Positions 27,377-36,397 of a DNA stretch of 64,000 bases are shown one piece after another; the stretch's first letter is position 1; every line of letters starts with the position of its first letter. The stretch spans positions 372,001-436,000 of the forward strand of contig NZ_CP025197.1 of the NCBI RefSeq assembly GCF_002844395.1, given 5' to 3'. The translations under genes were made by a program, and so were the position numbers. The DNA comes from Acetivibrio saccincola (GTDB lineage: Bacteria; Bacillota; Clostridia; Acetivibrionales; Acetivibrionaceae). Under the pieces are notes generated by a model. That model worked only from the letters and a program-made list of their open reading frames with translations. It was not told the DNA's origin and did not search any database.

Positions 27377-28666
27377 CTAAGCTGCTGTGTGCTTCGCTGC
27401 AAGCATTTGCGCGTGCTCTTGGGGAGAACGTAATTCGTAAGGCTTTCTATCCCTAAGAACAGCAAAAATATAATTAACAAGCTTACGCATAACAGCCCCC
27501 AAAGCTACTTTCTTGGGCTTGCTCTGGCATTTGTTTTTGTAATATTCCATCAGTACAGGGTTGTAAGCTGTTTTGTCCCGCTTGGTGCGGATATTAGCAA
27601 GAGCAATTGTGAAAAGTACTCTGCGAAGCAGTCTTGACCCCCTTTTTGACATCTTGTTTTGTGTGCCGGTAAACTCTCCGGACTGCATTACAGAGGGGTC
27701 AATACCGAAATAAGCAACTAGCTTGCCTGGCTTTGAAAAGGCTGAAAAGTCGCCAATTTCAGCCAGAATGGTAACAGCAGAGATAAGTCCTATACCTGGA
27801 ATGCTTTGTAGAAGCTCGAGAGTCAGTGCCAGCATGGGCATGTCCTTTGCCATATCTTCAATAATCAATGAACGAATGGCTTTGAGGACTTTCTCAAGGT
27901 TTTCTTCCAAGGTTTTAATCATAGAGATATACACACCAAGCATGGCAACATTTGAAGAGTTACTAATGCTTAAAGGTGCAAATTCTTTGGCCTTGGAATT
28001 CAAAAGCTCATACTTTGCAGTTGCCCATTTAAGGCTTCTGCGGGAATTCTTCTTTATCAGTGCAATCAACTTGTTTCTGTTCGCTTTAAGAATATGCACA
28101 GGTGCAGGATATTTCTCCAATACTGCAAGAGCAGCCTTTGAAAAGATATTAGGGAATACATCCTTGAAGTTTAGCATGAGTTGGTCAACAATACCCATAA
28201 GCCTGTTTTTGTAAGCAGTAAGTTCGTCAGAGAGCTTGTAGTACTGGCGGCAAAGGCTTCGCAGACATTCAATATCCTCGTCGGGGATATTGGTAGTTTT
28301 AAGCTCCTGAAATCTGTATAGCAGAGCAATTTTCCGGGCATCCACTTTATCATTTTTCACTTTCCTTATTCCAATATTTTTGATAGAATCAGTTTGGATG
28401 GGGTTTATGACAGAAACCTCAAATCCAGCTTTATAAAGTGAATGGAAAAGGATTTTGTGATAGTGCCCAGTGGATTCCATGACGACGAAAGGCCTAGAAT
28501 CAAAGTCCTTTTCCGTTTTTTTCAGTAATTCAACGGCTCTTTCAACGTCAGTACTGGAATCATGGCGGATCTTCATGCGGGCAATTACTTCATTGGATGG
28601 AGAAAGAATTGCCATCTCACTGAAGAACTTGCCGACATCGATTCCGGCGATGGGTCTAAAATTCAT
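27377..28666 (-). CDS. IS110-family transposase (DEDD recombinase)
   Basis: 429 residues. N-terminal DEDD/RuvC-like domain begins AGIDVGKFFSEMAI and includes VVMESTGHYH and KNDKVDARKIA. The C-terminal Transposase_20 region has LLQSIPGIGLISAVTILAEI and a Ser-containing NKMSKRGSRLLRR. AAAGGAGG lies eight bases before the ATG. IS110 recombinases are guided by a bridge RNA made from a non-coding end of the element; a candidate region lies directly upstream of this gene. The same protein, frameshifted, is found at the right edge of the window. Confidence 0.95.
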   Translation of the reverse strand: MNFRPIAGIDVGKFFSEMAILSPSNEVIARMKIRHDSSTDVERAVELLKKTEKDFDSRPFVVMESTGHYHKILFHSLYKAGFEVSVINPIQTDSIKNIGIRKVKNDKVDARKIALLYRFQELKTTNIPDEDIECLRSLCRQYYKLSDELTAYKNRLMGIVDQLMLNFKDVFPNIFSKAALAVLEKYPAPVHILKANRNKLIALIKKNSRRSLKWATAKYELLNSKAKEFAPLSISNSSNVAMLGVYISMIKTLEENLEKVLKAIRSLIIEDMAKDMPMLALTLELLQSIPGIGLISAVTILAEIGDFSAFSKPGKLVAYFGIDPSVMQSGEFTGTQNKMSKRGSRLLRRVLFTIALANIRTKRDKTAYNPVLMEYYKNKCQSKPKKVALGAVMRKLVNYIFAVLRDRKPYELRSPQEHAQMLAAKHTAA

Positions 28667-29040
28667 AAAAATGCCTCCTTTATAAGATTAATGGACTTAA
28701 AAGACTCCATTCCTTCTCATGTAAGTAAACAACCTTGCGTGTGACACGAGGAGCCAGCTGAAATGCTGGCCTCAACCAGCCAAATCATTTAGACTTACCG
28801 GAATGGATAAATACTCTTTCTTACGGGTAGTCGGCCCAATAAGGTCCGTCCTAGGAGTGATTACAAACACTCTCCAAGTCCGGAAAATATTATACATGAT
28901 TGACAAGGTTCAGGCCAGACGAAAGCTAGCAAGCGGTCATAGATGGGGAACCGCAGGCGGCAGGATTTGAAAGCCGCCGCCATCCCCTAGGGGATGGCAC
29001 ATAGAAGTGCTTGATGTTTAGAAAAGCAACAAATATGACA
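28667..29040 (-). ncRNA. Candidate IS110 bridge-RNA region
   Basis: About 370 bases with no ORF upstream of the transposase, rich in potential stems: GGCGGC/GCCGCC around 28955-28980, CCATCCCC/GGGGATGG around 28980-28998, and others. In IS110 elements of the IS621 type this position encodes the bridge RNA that pairs with target and donor DNA. The transcript limits and guide loops cannot be fixed from one complete copy. Confidence 0.4.
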
Positions 29041-29117
29041 TTATGTTAACAGGGTCGAACAGTGGCAAAAGTCACTGATGAAATAACAATGTTAATTGTA
29101 CAAGGAGTATATTAATT

Positions 29118-29759
29118 ATGAAGAAAATAATAAGTATGATTTTAAGTGTAGCTTTAGTTGTTTAACTATCGTTAAATTTGTTTGCTTTTGAAATTTCTGA
29201 CAATGCATATAGTGATATTGGTACATTAACTTTTACTAAAGACGACATCCTTACATTAGAAAAATACATATCTGTTAACAAAAAAGGATTCTTTGAAATT
29301 GATAAAAAACAAGCAAAAGCTGATGGCGTTAATAACTCTTTGTTAAACGGGCAGGAAGATTACTTAAAGCATATTAACTCCTTAATTAAAACTGGAGAAC
29401 TAACAGCAAACGAAAGTTTGGAGATAGAAAGTAATAATACTTTAGCACTTAGGTCTGGTCATTGGTGGAGTTGTGGCGGTGGTATGAATACAAGTGTATC
29501 ATATCATTGGTGGGGATATAGTAGGTATGCCTGTGATTGTGAAACACAAAGAATGTCTGCTGACTTTAATAGTTGTGCTTCTGTAGGTTCTGGCATTACA
29601 TTAGTGGCAGCGTACTTTGGTGCTGTTCCAGCAATTCCACCAGGATTATCATCGGCATATTTTTGGCTATTATCATCTCGCTTAGACGCCAATAACCATG
29701 GTAGAGGTGTGTATGTCGAAATGACATGGTTATTGGTTTTTAACATTACACCTCAGTAA
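29118..29759 (+). pseudogene. Secreted protein of unknown function, stop codon in signal peptide
   Basis: ATG at 29118 with AAGGAG upstream opens a signal peptide (MKKIISMILSVALVV) that meets TAA at 29163-29165; the same frame continues with LSLNLFAFE and stays open to 29759. The rest (about 195 residues) has a Trp/Gly/Cys-rich region (HWWSCGGG, YHWWGY, CDCETQ) and a hydrophobic stretch near the end. It could be a secreted antibacterial protein, given the two-membrane-segment gene behind it, but no family is recognised. The stop means that it is probably not exported, unless the base is an error. Confidence 0.7.
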
Positions 29760-29799
29760 TTAAAATGTAACAAAATAATTTATTAAGGAGGGTAAATCA

Positions 29800-30003
29800 A
29801 TGTGGCAATTATACGTGAAGTATGCCCTTCCCATTTTTGTTTTGAGTATTATTGGAATATCGATTTTTCGAGAAATTAAACAGTACAAAAAGCTTCAAGG
29901 TGATTCTAAAGCAAAAACTAAGATAATAAAAAAATATGCTGTTATGATAACCATTTCACTTTTACTTTTAGCAGTATCAATTACACTCTTTGTAATAAAA
30001 TAG
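29800..30003 (+). CDS. Small two-TM membrane protein
   Basis: 67 residues with two hydrophobic segments (about 6-24 and 46-65) separated by a basic loop (KQYKKLQGDSKAKTKIIKK). AAGGAGGG lies seven bases before the ATG, and a terminator follows. Directly behind the secreted-protein gene, a common place for a self-protection protein; that role is inference. Confidence 0.65.
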   Translation: MWQLYVKYALPIFVLSIIGISIFREIKQYKKLQGDSKAKTKIIKKYAVMITISLLLLAVSITLFVIK

Positions 30004-30018
30004 AAGCTTTTAATAATA

Positions 30019-30060
30019 AAAAACTAACATTTAGATATTGTTTAAATGTTAGTTTTTTTA
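30019..30060 (+). terminator. Bidirectional terminator
   Basis: AAACTAACATTTA pairs with TAAATGTTAGTTT across a short loop, flanked by A- and T-runs on both sides. It lies between the small membrane protein and the convergent YkgJ-like remnant. Confidence 0.8.
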
Positions 30061-30588
30061 TCTATTTGATCATACTTATATTCCTTAACTGTCAGAGTTT
30101 CTTCATTAATATATATAGACACTTTCACCAGTGCCATTTTTTCAAGGTTCAAATAATATAAGTTATTTATTATAGCTTCGCCAAAACAAATTAATGGTAG
30201 TTGTTTTATTATTATATAGAATTAAGTTTATTAAAATCTATATCTTTAAAACCATTTGAAAACCAATGTGTTAAATGTTTAACCATGAAAACAATTTCTT
30301 GAGTTGTTGAAGTATGTTTTGTGAGTACAAATTTATCTTTAAAAATATTGGATGACATTTGAATTGTAATATCCTCTAATGCTTTTGTAATTCCTCCTGA
30401 ATAAGTATTCTGTTTTTGATTATATTCACAAGTAGATGGATTCCCAAAAATAATATGTTTTCTACATGCTTGTGGTCTTACAATATATATAGAGCAATCT
30501 CCTGATTCTAATAAAAATGGACACGGTATTTGCATTTGAAAATATTTATGGTGCTTCGCTATTTTGTGTGGGTAAATGATATGTAAAA
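30042..30588 (-). pseudogene. YkgJ-type cysteine-cluster protein, truncated by ISLre2 and frameshifted
   Basis: The frame is open from the IS boundary at 30588 (HIIYPHKIAKHHKYFQMQIP), through the family's CPFLLESGDCSIYIVRPQACR, and stops at 30212. A second frame directly after it (IIKQLPLICFGEAIINNLY, ending near 30042) reads as its natural continuation, so a small indel near 30205-30212 also broke it. The N-terminal part with the first cysteines is missing; ISLre2 sits exactly where it should be. YkgJ proteins bind Zn/Fe through clustered Cys. Confidence 0.7.
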
Positions 30589-30629
30589 CTTAGAGTATAA
30601 TTATAGTTGGCAAGACAAGTAAATAATTA

Positions 30630-30651
30630 GGAGATATCCGAAGATATCTCC
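30630..30651. other. UUCG-type hairpin in ISLre2 left end
   Basis: GGAGATATC (30630-30638), loop CGAA, GATATCTCC (30643-30651): a perfect 9-bp stem. Read on the minus strand the loop is C(UUCG)G, an extra-stable tetraloop. It lies upstream of the transposase start and may block transcription reading in from outside. Confidence 0.8.
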
Positions 30652-30715
30652 CATATACATAAATCATCCTGTATAATGTTAATTGACAAAAAAAAACATT
30701 GATAGGAGTAGATTT

Positions 30716-32191
30716 ATGTATAACCTAAGTGTAAACGGAAACGGTGTTAATTTCAAGGATTTAGAGAAAAAAATATATAAATATGCCTGTGAACAGGCAT
30801 GTAAGATGATGACAGAGATTCTGACAAATTTAGATAAAATGCTTTTGGAGAAAAGGGATAAAAAAGTTTTTAGATTCAAGGTGTTCAAGCATACTTGTAT
30901 TAAGACAATCATGGGACCCGTGGAGATTGATCGAAGGGTTTATGAATATGTTGATGAAAACGGGAAGAAAAGCTACAGATATTTGCTTGATGAATATCTG
31001 GAAATGGAAACTATAGGTCACATGTCTGCAAACCTTGTTGAGAAGATGGTTGAAAATGCAACAAACGTTTCTATGCGTAAGGCTGCACAGAACATAAAAG
31101 AAATGACGAACCAGGATGTAAGCCATATGGCTGTTTGGAATATAGTGCAGGAGTTAGGTCAGCGGATTGAGAAACATGAAGATGAAAAAATTAAGCAATA
31201 TGAGGATTGTAAACTTAATGGCCAAAAAGAAGTAAAGGTATTGTTTGAAGAAGCAGATGGTGTTTGGCTCTGCATGCAAGGAAAAGACAAGCCTAAAAAG
31301 GGTCGAAAGAAAGAGTTGAAGCTTTCAGTGACGTATGAAGGATGGGTCAGGAGAAGTGGGAAGAAAGAAGCCTATTTGTTAAAAAACAAACGTGTATGTG
31401 CTGGGTTTACTGATTCCCGTAAGTTCAAGAAACTTAGAGATACAAAGATAGCAGAAGAGTATAATGTGGATGAAATTGAAACTAAGATTGTTAATGGAGA
31501 TGGAGCAAGTTGGATAAAAGAAGGGCTTGGCGAGGAGGGTGTCTATTATCAGTTAGATCCCTTCCACAAGAGCCAGGCTGTTTTGAGGAATGTACCGGAC
31601 AAAAAAGAAGCCGTAAAGCTGATAAAGCAGCTTCATGAGGGTGAGGAAGAGAAAGCCTTAGAACGCATAAAGGAACTTATGTATGAATGTGGTGGAGAAG
31701 AATTGCCTGTTAAGAAGTTAAAGACGCTTGAGGGATATTTAACGGCGAATAAGGAGGGATTAAGACCTTACCATTTAAGAGAAGACATAAAGATGCCAGA
31801 AGCACCGGAAGGGCTTTTATACAGGCATTTAGGCACGATGGAACACAATATATGCGATGTATTGGCTCAACGAATGAAAGGAAGGAAAATGAGTTGGTCA
31901 ATAAAAGGGGCAAACAATCTTTCGAAGATTCTTGCAGAGAAATTCAGTGGCAGTCTTTATACCACTATAGATAAATTACTATATGGGGTTATTCCTGAAC
32001 AGAAGTTTGAAGAAATTGTGGATGCTATCAAAAGGGTTGCCAGTAAGGTTCCGAGTAAACTAAAAAAGCAAAAAACATATAAAATTCATGAAGCGACTCG
32101 TCCATTTGAAGGATGTGCAGTTACTGAGGGCAGGAAGGCTATTAGAAATATTTTTAATGATCGATGTGCAACAGAATTAATATATCGATAA
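30716..32191 (+). CDS. ISLre2/UPF0236-type transposase, copy 1
   Basis: 491 residues from ATG 30716, with AGGAG seven bases before; a longer TTG frame from 30683 lacks a site. Features match the ISLre2 family: N-terminal helical region, GPVEIDRRVYEY, SMRKAAQNI helix-turn-helix-like part, EADGVW, NGDGASWIK, YQLDPFHKSQAVLR and a C-terminal MSWSIKGANNLSKIL. The Asp residues in EADG, GDGA and LDPFH are candidates for the catalytic acids. Protein identical in sequence to copy 2. Confidence 0.92.
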   Translation: MYNLSVNGNGVNFKDLEKKIYKYACEQACKMMTEILTNLDKMLLEKRDKKVFRFKVFKHTCIKTIMGPVEIDRRVYEYVDENGKKSYRYLLDEYLEMETIGHMSANLVEKMVENATNVSMRKAAQNIKEMTNQDVSHMAVWNIVQELGQRIEKHEDEKIKQYEDCKLNGQKEVKVLFEEADGVWLCMQGKDKPKKGRKKELKLSVTYEGWVRRSGKKEAYLLKNKRVCAGFTDSRKFKKLRDTKIAEEYNVDEIETKIVNGDGASWIKEGLGEEGVYYQLDPFHKSQAVLRNVPDKKEAVKLIKQLHEGEEEKALERIKELMYECGGEELPVKKLKTLEGYLTANKEGLRPYHLREDIKMPEAPEGLLYRHLGTMEHNICDVLAQRMKGRKMSWSIKGANNLSKILAEKFSGSLYTTIDKLLYGVIPEQKFEEIVDAIKRVASKVPSKLKKQKTYKIHEATRPFEGCAVTEGRKAIRNIFNDRCATELIYR

Positions 32192-32297
32192 AGTAGAAAA
32201 GATATTTAAGCACATTTACAATGAGGTATTCCTGTATGATATTAAGAAAACAGGTTAACTTGATTAAATTATAAAAAGTAGTGTTTATGCCGCGAAA

Positions 32298-32437
32298 GCC
32301 TCTTGACAATGAGTAATCAGCATGTTAGGCTTCTATGCCAAGCATCAGACATACTTACATAGAATATCTCCTTGTTCAGAATGGTTGATGCCGCTGATGC
32401 CTCAAAACATGCTGTAAGAGGCTTGTTGTCAAGAGGA
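32298..32437. other. Nested-stem structure in the ISLre2 3' non-coding region, copy 1
   Basis: Three perfectly nested pairings: CCTCTTGACAA (32299-32309) with TTGTCAAGAGG (32426-32436); CAGCATGT (32318-32325) with ACATGCTG (32407-32414); GCATCAG (32342-32348) with CTGATGC (32394-32400). No ORF. Preserved in copy 2. The rest of 32192-32723 is IS right end and the next gene's promoter region. Confidence 0.7.
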
Positions 32438-32643
32438 TCGTGGAATAAATGTGTGGAACTATGTTGCATAGTAAAAAAAGTGGGTTTTTAATGCATAACA
32501 AGCCAAACTTTCCAGAAAGAAGTTCACTAAATTAAAAGTATGAGGATTTCACATTGACCTTCAAAGCAAGTAAACCAATAAAATAACAGGATGAAGAGAT
32601 CATTGCCAACTTTTACTTGACACAAACTTTTTGGATAAGATTA

Positions 32644-32672
32644 TTGAGTTTTAGGATTTTAAATGATATAAT
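32644..32672 (+). promoter_or_regulatory. Promoter of the 32724 gene
   Basis: TTGAGT (32644-32649), 17-bp spacer, TATAAT (32667-32672) with TG at 32664-32665. Lies just outside the ISLre2 right end. Confidence 0.6.
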
Positions 32673-32723
32673 TATAAAAAATGTAATTACAACTTTTGGC
32701 TAAAAGGTAGATGGGGTGAATTT

Positions 32724-33572
32724 ATGATAGTAGAAGAGGCGTCAATAAATTATGGAGGATTGGCAGCACTTTTTTTATTTCTTTTATTAATAGCAGGGAT
32801 ATTTATTTTTCTCAGGCACTATAAAAATAATTTAGACGAAATGGGCAAAAAAAAAGTTAAAAAAATAATAAAAATAACAGCAGTTGCTTTTGCCATTATT
32901 TTAATAGCAATTTCAGTTAGAAATGTTTTAATGTATAATTATATTAAAAACCAACCTGCCGATATGATTGTCTGCACTCAAAAATCCGGAATGATGATGA
33001 TAGATAACTACAGATATTATAAAGTAAAGACAGAATACGGCGTTAAAGAAAGCATAAAAGAGTCAGAATACAATGAATTGATAAGTTTATATGGTGAAAG
33101 GGAAATTTACAAAGAGGCAAAACAAAAAATTATAAGCACAAATGATAAATATAATGATATTAATATAACAAAGGTATTTCCTTTTAAGGACGATATTTAT
33201 TACATTTTTGTTGATGAGGATAAAAAAGTTCATACATTTAGATATAATACAAACACAAATAAATCGGAAGAAATTTTTTTCCACTATATAGATGAAGATA
33301 TAGGAGATTTAGAAGGCAAGGTGATTATTAGTGAATATCCTGACTTATATGATAGTATAAAAGAAAAACTTAATGAAGAAATTTTCTATTTTGGTATTAT
33401 GTATGCAAATAGAAGAATAATATTTAAAACCATAGATAATAGTCCTAAAAAAAAGAGTTTTACATGCTTATATGAGTACATACCGGAGACTAAAGAAACT
33501 AAACTGTTAGTTAAGTTTGATGTTACAAATATACGGGAAATAGCATTTATAGAAGCAAATAAAAATAATTAA
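32724..33572 (+). CDS. Membrane-anchored protein of unknown function
   Basis: 282 residues. Two N-terminal membrane segments (about 12-30 and 47-66) leave a soluble C-terminal part of about 215 residues, rich in charged residues, Tyr and Ile. GGGGTGA precedes the ATG. It ends 29 bases before the vWA/SLH gene and probably shares its transcript. Could be an immunity or accessory protein, but nothing specific is recognised. Confidence 0.65.
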   Translation: MIVEEASINYGGLAALFLFLLLIAGIFIFLRHYKNNLDEMGKKKVKKIIKITAVAFAIILIAISVRNVLMYNYIKNQPADMIVCTQKSGMMMIDNYRYYKVKTEYGVKESIKESEYNELISLYGEREIYKEAKQKIISTNDKYNDINITKVFPFKDDIYYIFVDEDKKVHTFRYNTNTNKSEEIFFHYIDEDIGDLEGKVIISEYPDLYDSIKEKLNEEIFYFGIMYANRRIIFKTIDNSPKKKSFTCLYEYIPETKETKLLVKFDVTNIREIAFIEANKNN

Positions 33573-33601
33573 AAAATAAATTTTAGAGGAGTTGATATTT
33601 T

Positions 33602-36235
33602 ATGAAAAGAAATTTTAAAGTACTGTTTTCGATTATTACAGTAATTGCGGTACTAATGTCATCATTATCTGGAATGACTGTTTCAGGATCACAAAACAAA
33701 TTAAAAGAGAAAGTTGATTTGGCTTTTGTTATTGACACAACTGGTTCAATGGGTCCATACATTGATAATGTAAAGAGAAACATATCAGATTTTGCAGTTT
33801 ATCTAGAAGAAAAAGGAATAGAGTTGCGAATAGGAATTATAGAGTACCGTGATATTAGTGCGGACGGTATTGATTCAACAAAGGTACATAAATTAAAGGG
33901 TTCAACATGGCACTATTCAACAAAAGATATGATTGAGACACTTGGTAAATTAAATGTTGATGGTGGAGGGGATACACCGGAGACTGTAATTGACGGTCTG
34001 GGTTATCTTGTGGATGACAAGAATACAATGCTTTGGAGTTCTCAAGCATATAAATTTGCAGTGGTGCTGACAGATGCAAATTATAAAGTAGCTAATACTC
34101 ATGGTATAGCTAATATGAATGAAATGATAGATTTATTGGTTAAGAATGATATAAAGCTTTATATGGAAAGTCCTCAAAATGTAGAGGTTTTTATTGAAGA
34201 TAAAGATGGAAATGTTGTTGCCTCAATAAGAAATGTTAAGAATACATTTGTCTTTGATGGTGAAGAATATACTTTTTCCTACGTTGAAACTGAAGGATTT
34301 GACAAAGAAGGATTTAGCTTTTATTCCACAGCATCTGATTTTGAAGAAGGGTTAAATGCTATTATTTATATACCTAACGGCGGTTATAAAGTAGTGTTTA
34401 AATATTTGGGAGATGAGGATTTACAGTTTGGAACAGAAATATCTACATTAAATAAAGATGGAGAAGTAACAGCATCAGCTACATATTTTAAAAATGATAA
34501 AGATGAAACCGGTCATGTTATTACTTTAGATATGACAGAAAAAGAAGTAACACCTGAAAATATTGGTTCATTAAGTGAGAAAGAAGCAGATGAAGCGGTT
34601 AAATATAATGTTGATTGGGAAATTGATCACAGATTAGACTTAACTAAAATTGGAGAATCTAAAAAAATAAATATTACCGGTGAAGTGGCGTCAAAAGTAT
34701 CATGGAGTTCTTCAAGCGAAGAGATTGTAACTGTATCAGAAGAAGGAGAAGTTACTGCGAAAGGTTATGGAAGGGCAATTGTTTCTGCGACTGACGGAAA
34801 TATAATTTTAAAATGTATTGTAACTGTATCCAAAGAAGCAAAATCTATTTATGTAGATGACATAATAATGCAACCGGGAGAAAGAGTAGTTATTGAGCCA
34901 AAATTTGATTCGGATGATGTGATAGAAGAGAAAATTACTTACGAATATGATAAAAATTTGGGAATAATTGAAATAAATGAATACGGCGTAATAATTGGGT
35001 TATCTGAGGGAACTGTTCAAGTAACAGCAAAAACTTCAAAAGGAATAAAAACCAAGTTTAATGTTACTGTTGCAAAAAGGGGAATAATATCCGTAGATTC
35101 AGTAATAATAGCAGAAGGTGATGTTAAAATACCTACAGGAGAAAAAACAACAATCAGAGCCGTTTTAAATCCTTATAATGCAGACAATCAAAAAGTTTTG
35201 TGGTATGTGGAGGATTCATCAATTGTATCGATAGAACCGGATGGGTTAAAATGTAATATTAAAGCTCTAAAAGAAGGAGAAACGACTATATCAGTTGTAA
35301 CCAATGACGGTGGGTTTACAGATACAGTAAAAATCTCTGTAAGTGATTCATATAAAAGAGTTAAAGGAAGTACAAAAATAAAATCTAATAATGCTAATCT
35401 TAGATATCTTTCTATTGAAGGGGTAGATATTTCACCTGATTTCAAAGCAAATGTATTAGTTTATGATGCTGTGGTAGATAATAATACAACAAGTGTAAAA
35501 GTTAAAGCTGTAGCTGAAGATGATTCAGCTAAGGTAAGAATTGAAGGAGCAGATGCTCTTCAAGTAGGTATCAATACAGTAAATGTTATAGTAACCTCTG
35601 AGGCAGGAAATACAAAAAAATATACAATACTTGTGGAAAGAGAAGAGAAAAAAGACACAGACAAAGAGGATGAAGATATTGTAAAACCAGAAGAAGAAAT
35701 ACCAGAAGCTTTTTCAGACATAAAAGGTCATTGGGCAGAAGAACAAATAATGAAGTTAAATAGATTAGGAATAATAGCTGGTTTTCCTGATGGAATGGTA
35801 AGACCTGACAGAAACCTTACAAGGTCGGAATTGGCGGTTATTTTAGTAAAAACCTTGGGACTTTCTGCTTCCGGTCAAGAAACATTGGAATTTGCAGATG
35901 CAGATGAGATTCCTAGTTGGGCATATGAGTATGTACTTATAGCCAAAGAAAATGGGATTATACACGGATATGACGATAACACATTTAAACCTCATAATAA
36001 ATGCAATCGTCAAGAAATGGTAACTATGCTAGTGAATGCGTTTGGTTTAGGAGAGTCAGATAAAATATTACCATTTAATGACAAGGGTGAAATTCACAAC
36101 TATGCAAGAGGATTTGTTGCCAGAGCAAATGAACTTGGACTTGTACAAGGTTATCCTGATAATACTTTCAGACCGCTTAATAATATTACCCTTGCAGAAG
36201 CCGCAGCTATTATTTATAAATATATCAATAACTGA
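33602..36235 (+). CDS. S-layer-type surface protein with vWA, Big2-like, cadherin-like and SLH domains
   Basis: 877 residues. Signal peptide (1-29); vWA domain (about 37-205, FVIDTTGSMG as the metal site); a mixed region; Ig-like Big2 repeats (about 340-590, VSWSSSSEEIVTVSEEGEVT and similar); a cadherin-like beta-sandwich (about 598-680, LRYLSIEGVDISPDFKAN); acidic linker; three C-terminal SLH repeats (about 704-877, SDIKGHWAEEQIMKLNRLG). Anchored to secondary cell-wall polymer. GAGGAG precedes the ATG and a terminator follows. Unlike the Rhs gene, its SLH repeats are C-terminal. Role in the island is unclear; it could display or capture proteins at the surface. Confidence 0.88.
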   Translation: MKRNFKVLFSIITVIAVLMSSLSGMTVSGSQNKLKEKVDLAFVIDTTGSMGPYIDNVKRNISDFAVYLEEKGIELRIGIIEYRDISADGIDSTKVHKLKGSTWHYSTKDMIETLGKLNVDGGGDTPETVIDGLGYLVDDKNTMLWSSQAYKFAVVLTDANYKVANTHGIANMNEMIDLLVKNDIKLYMESPQNVEVFIEDKDGNVVASIRNVKNTFVFDGEEYTFSYVETEGFDKEGFSFYSTASDFEEGLNAIIYIPNGGYKVVFKYLGDEDLQFGTEISTLNKDGEVTASATYFKNDKDETGHVITLDMTEKEVTPENIGSLSEKEADEAVKYNVDWEIDHRLDLTKIGESKKINITGEVASKVSWSSSSEEIVTVSEEGEVTAKGYGRAIVSATDGNIILKCIVTVSKEAKSIYVDDIIMQPGERVVIEPKFDSDDVIEEKITYEYDKNLGIIEINEYGVIIGLSEGTVQVTAKTSKGIKTKFNVTVAKRGIISVDSVIIAEGDVKIPTGEKTTIRAVLNPYNADNQKVLWYVEDSSIVSIEPDGLKCNIKALKEGETTISVVTNDGGFTDTVKISVSDSYKRVKGSTKIKSNNANLRYLSIEGVDISPDFKANVLVYDAVVDNNTTSVKVKAVAEDDSAKVRIEGADALQVGINTVNVIVTSEAGNTKKYTILVEREEKKDTDKEDEDIVKPEEEIPEAFSDIKGHWAEEQIMKLNRLGIIAGFPDGMVRPDRNLTRSELAVILVKTLGLSASGQETLEFADADEIPSWAYEYVLIAKENGIIHGYDDNTFKPHNKCNRQEMVTMLVNAFGLGESDKILPFNDKGEIHNYARGFVARANELGLVQGYPDNTFRPLNNITLAEAAAIIYKYINN

Positions 36236-36258
36236 ATTTTAATTTACCTATAATAGCA

Positions 36259-36300
36259 AAAAGGGTTAGGGAAAACCAAAAATTCCTAACCCTTAATTTA
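36259..36300 (+). terminator. Terminator of the vWA/SLH gene
   Basis: AAGGGTTAGG (36261-36270) pairs with CCTAACCCTT (36285-36294), then AATTTA. The T-run is weak. Confidence 0.7.
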
Positions 36301-36326
36301 TACCTGAATTTTGTAAGTGTAAAAAA

Positions 36327-36352
36327 ATTGCCAACTTATACTTGACATTAAC
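36327..36352. repeat. Solo ISLre2 right-end sequence
   Basis: ATTGCCAACTTATACTTGAC and the next six bases match the right end of both ISLre2 copies at 22 of 26 positions. It lies 11 bp before the left end of copy 2, so right and left ends are abutted here. Confidence 0.7.
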
Positions 36353-36397
36353 CTTTTTTGATCTTAGAGTATAATTATAGTTGGCAAGACAAGTAAA

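Larger units (their letters stand above)
27206..29040 (-). mobile_element. IS110-family insertion sequence, intact copy
   Basis: Contains a complete IS110 transposase on the minus strand with about 170 bp after its stop and about 370 bp before its start. The left limit is the point where Rhs homology ends. The right limit is approximate, near the end of a structured stretch. The left flank holds a long imperfect hairpin (27220-27268). Related short inverted sequences (CTAAACATC at 27351 and GATGTTTA at 29014) could instead mark the true ends. A second copy starts at 62892 with the same left junction. Confidence 0.75.
30589..32627 (+). mobile_element. ISLre2-type insertion sequence, copy 1
   Basis: Limits come from comparing with the second copy (36364-40303): similarity starts at CTTAGAG and ends at CACAAAC. 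The 25-bp ends are imperfect inverted repeats sharing AGTTGGCAA about 17 bases in. It holds one transposase and 436 bp of structured non-coding DNA behind it. It truncated the YkgJ-like gene on its left. No clear target duplication is visible. Confidence 0.85.

Noticed and set aside
27723..28214. 163-codon plus-strand frame in the IS110 transposase
   Set aside because: Antisense shadow of a well-supported transposase.
30683..30715. Longer TTG start for the ISLre2 transposase
   Set aside because: No binding site; ATG 30716 has AGGAG at ideal spacing, and the extension differs between copies.
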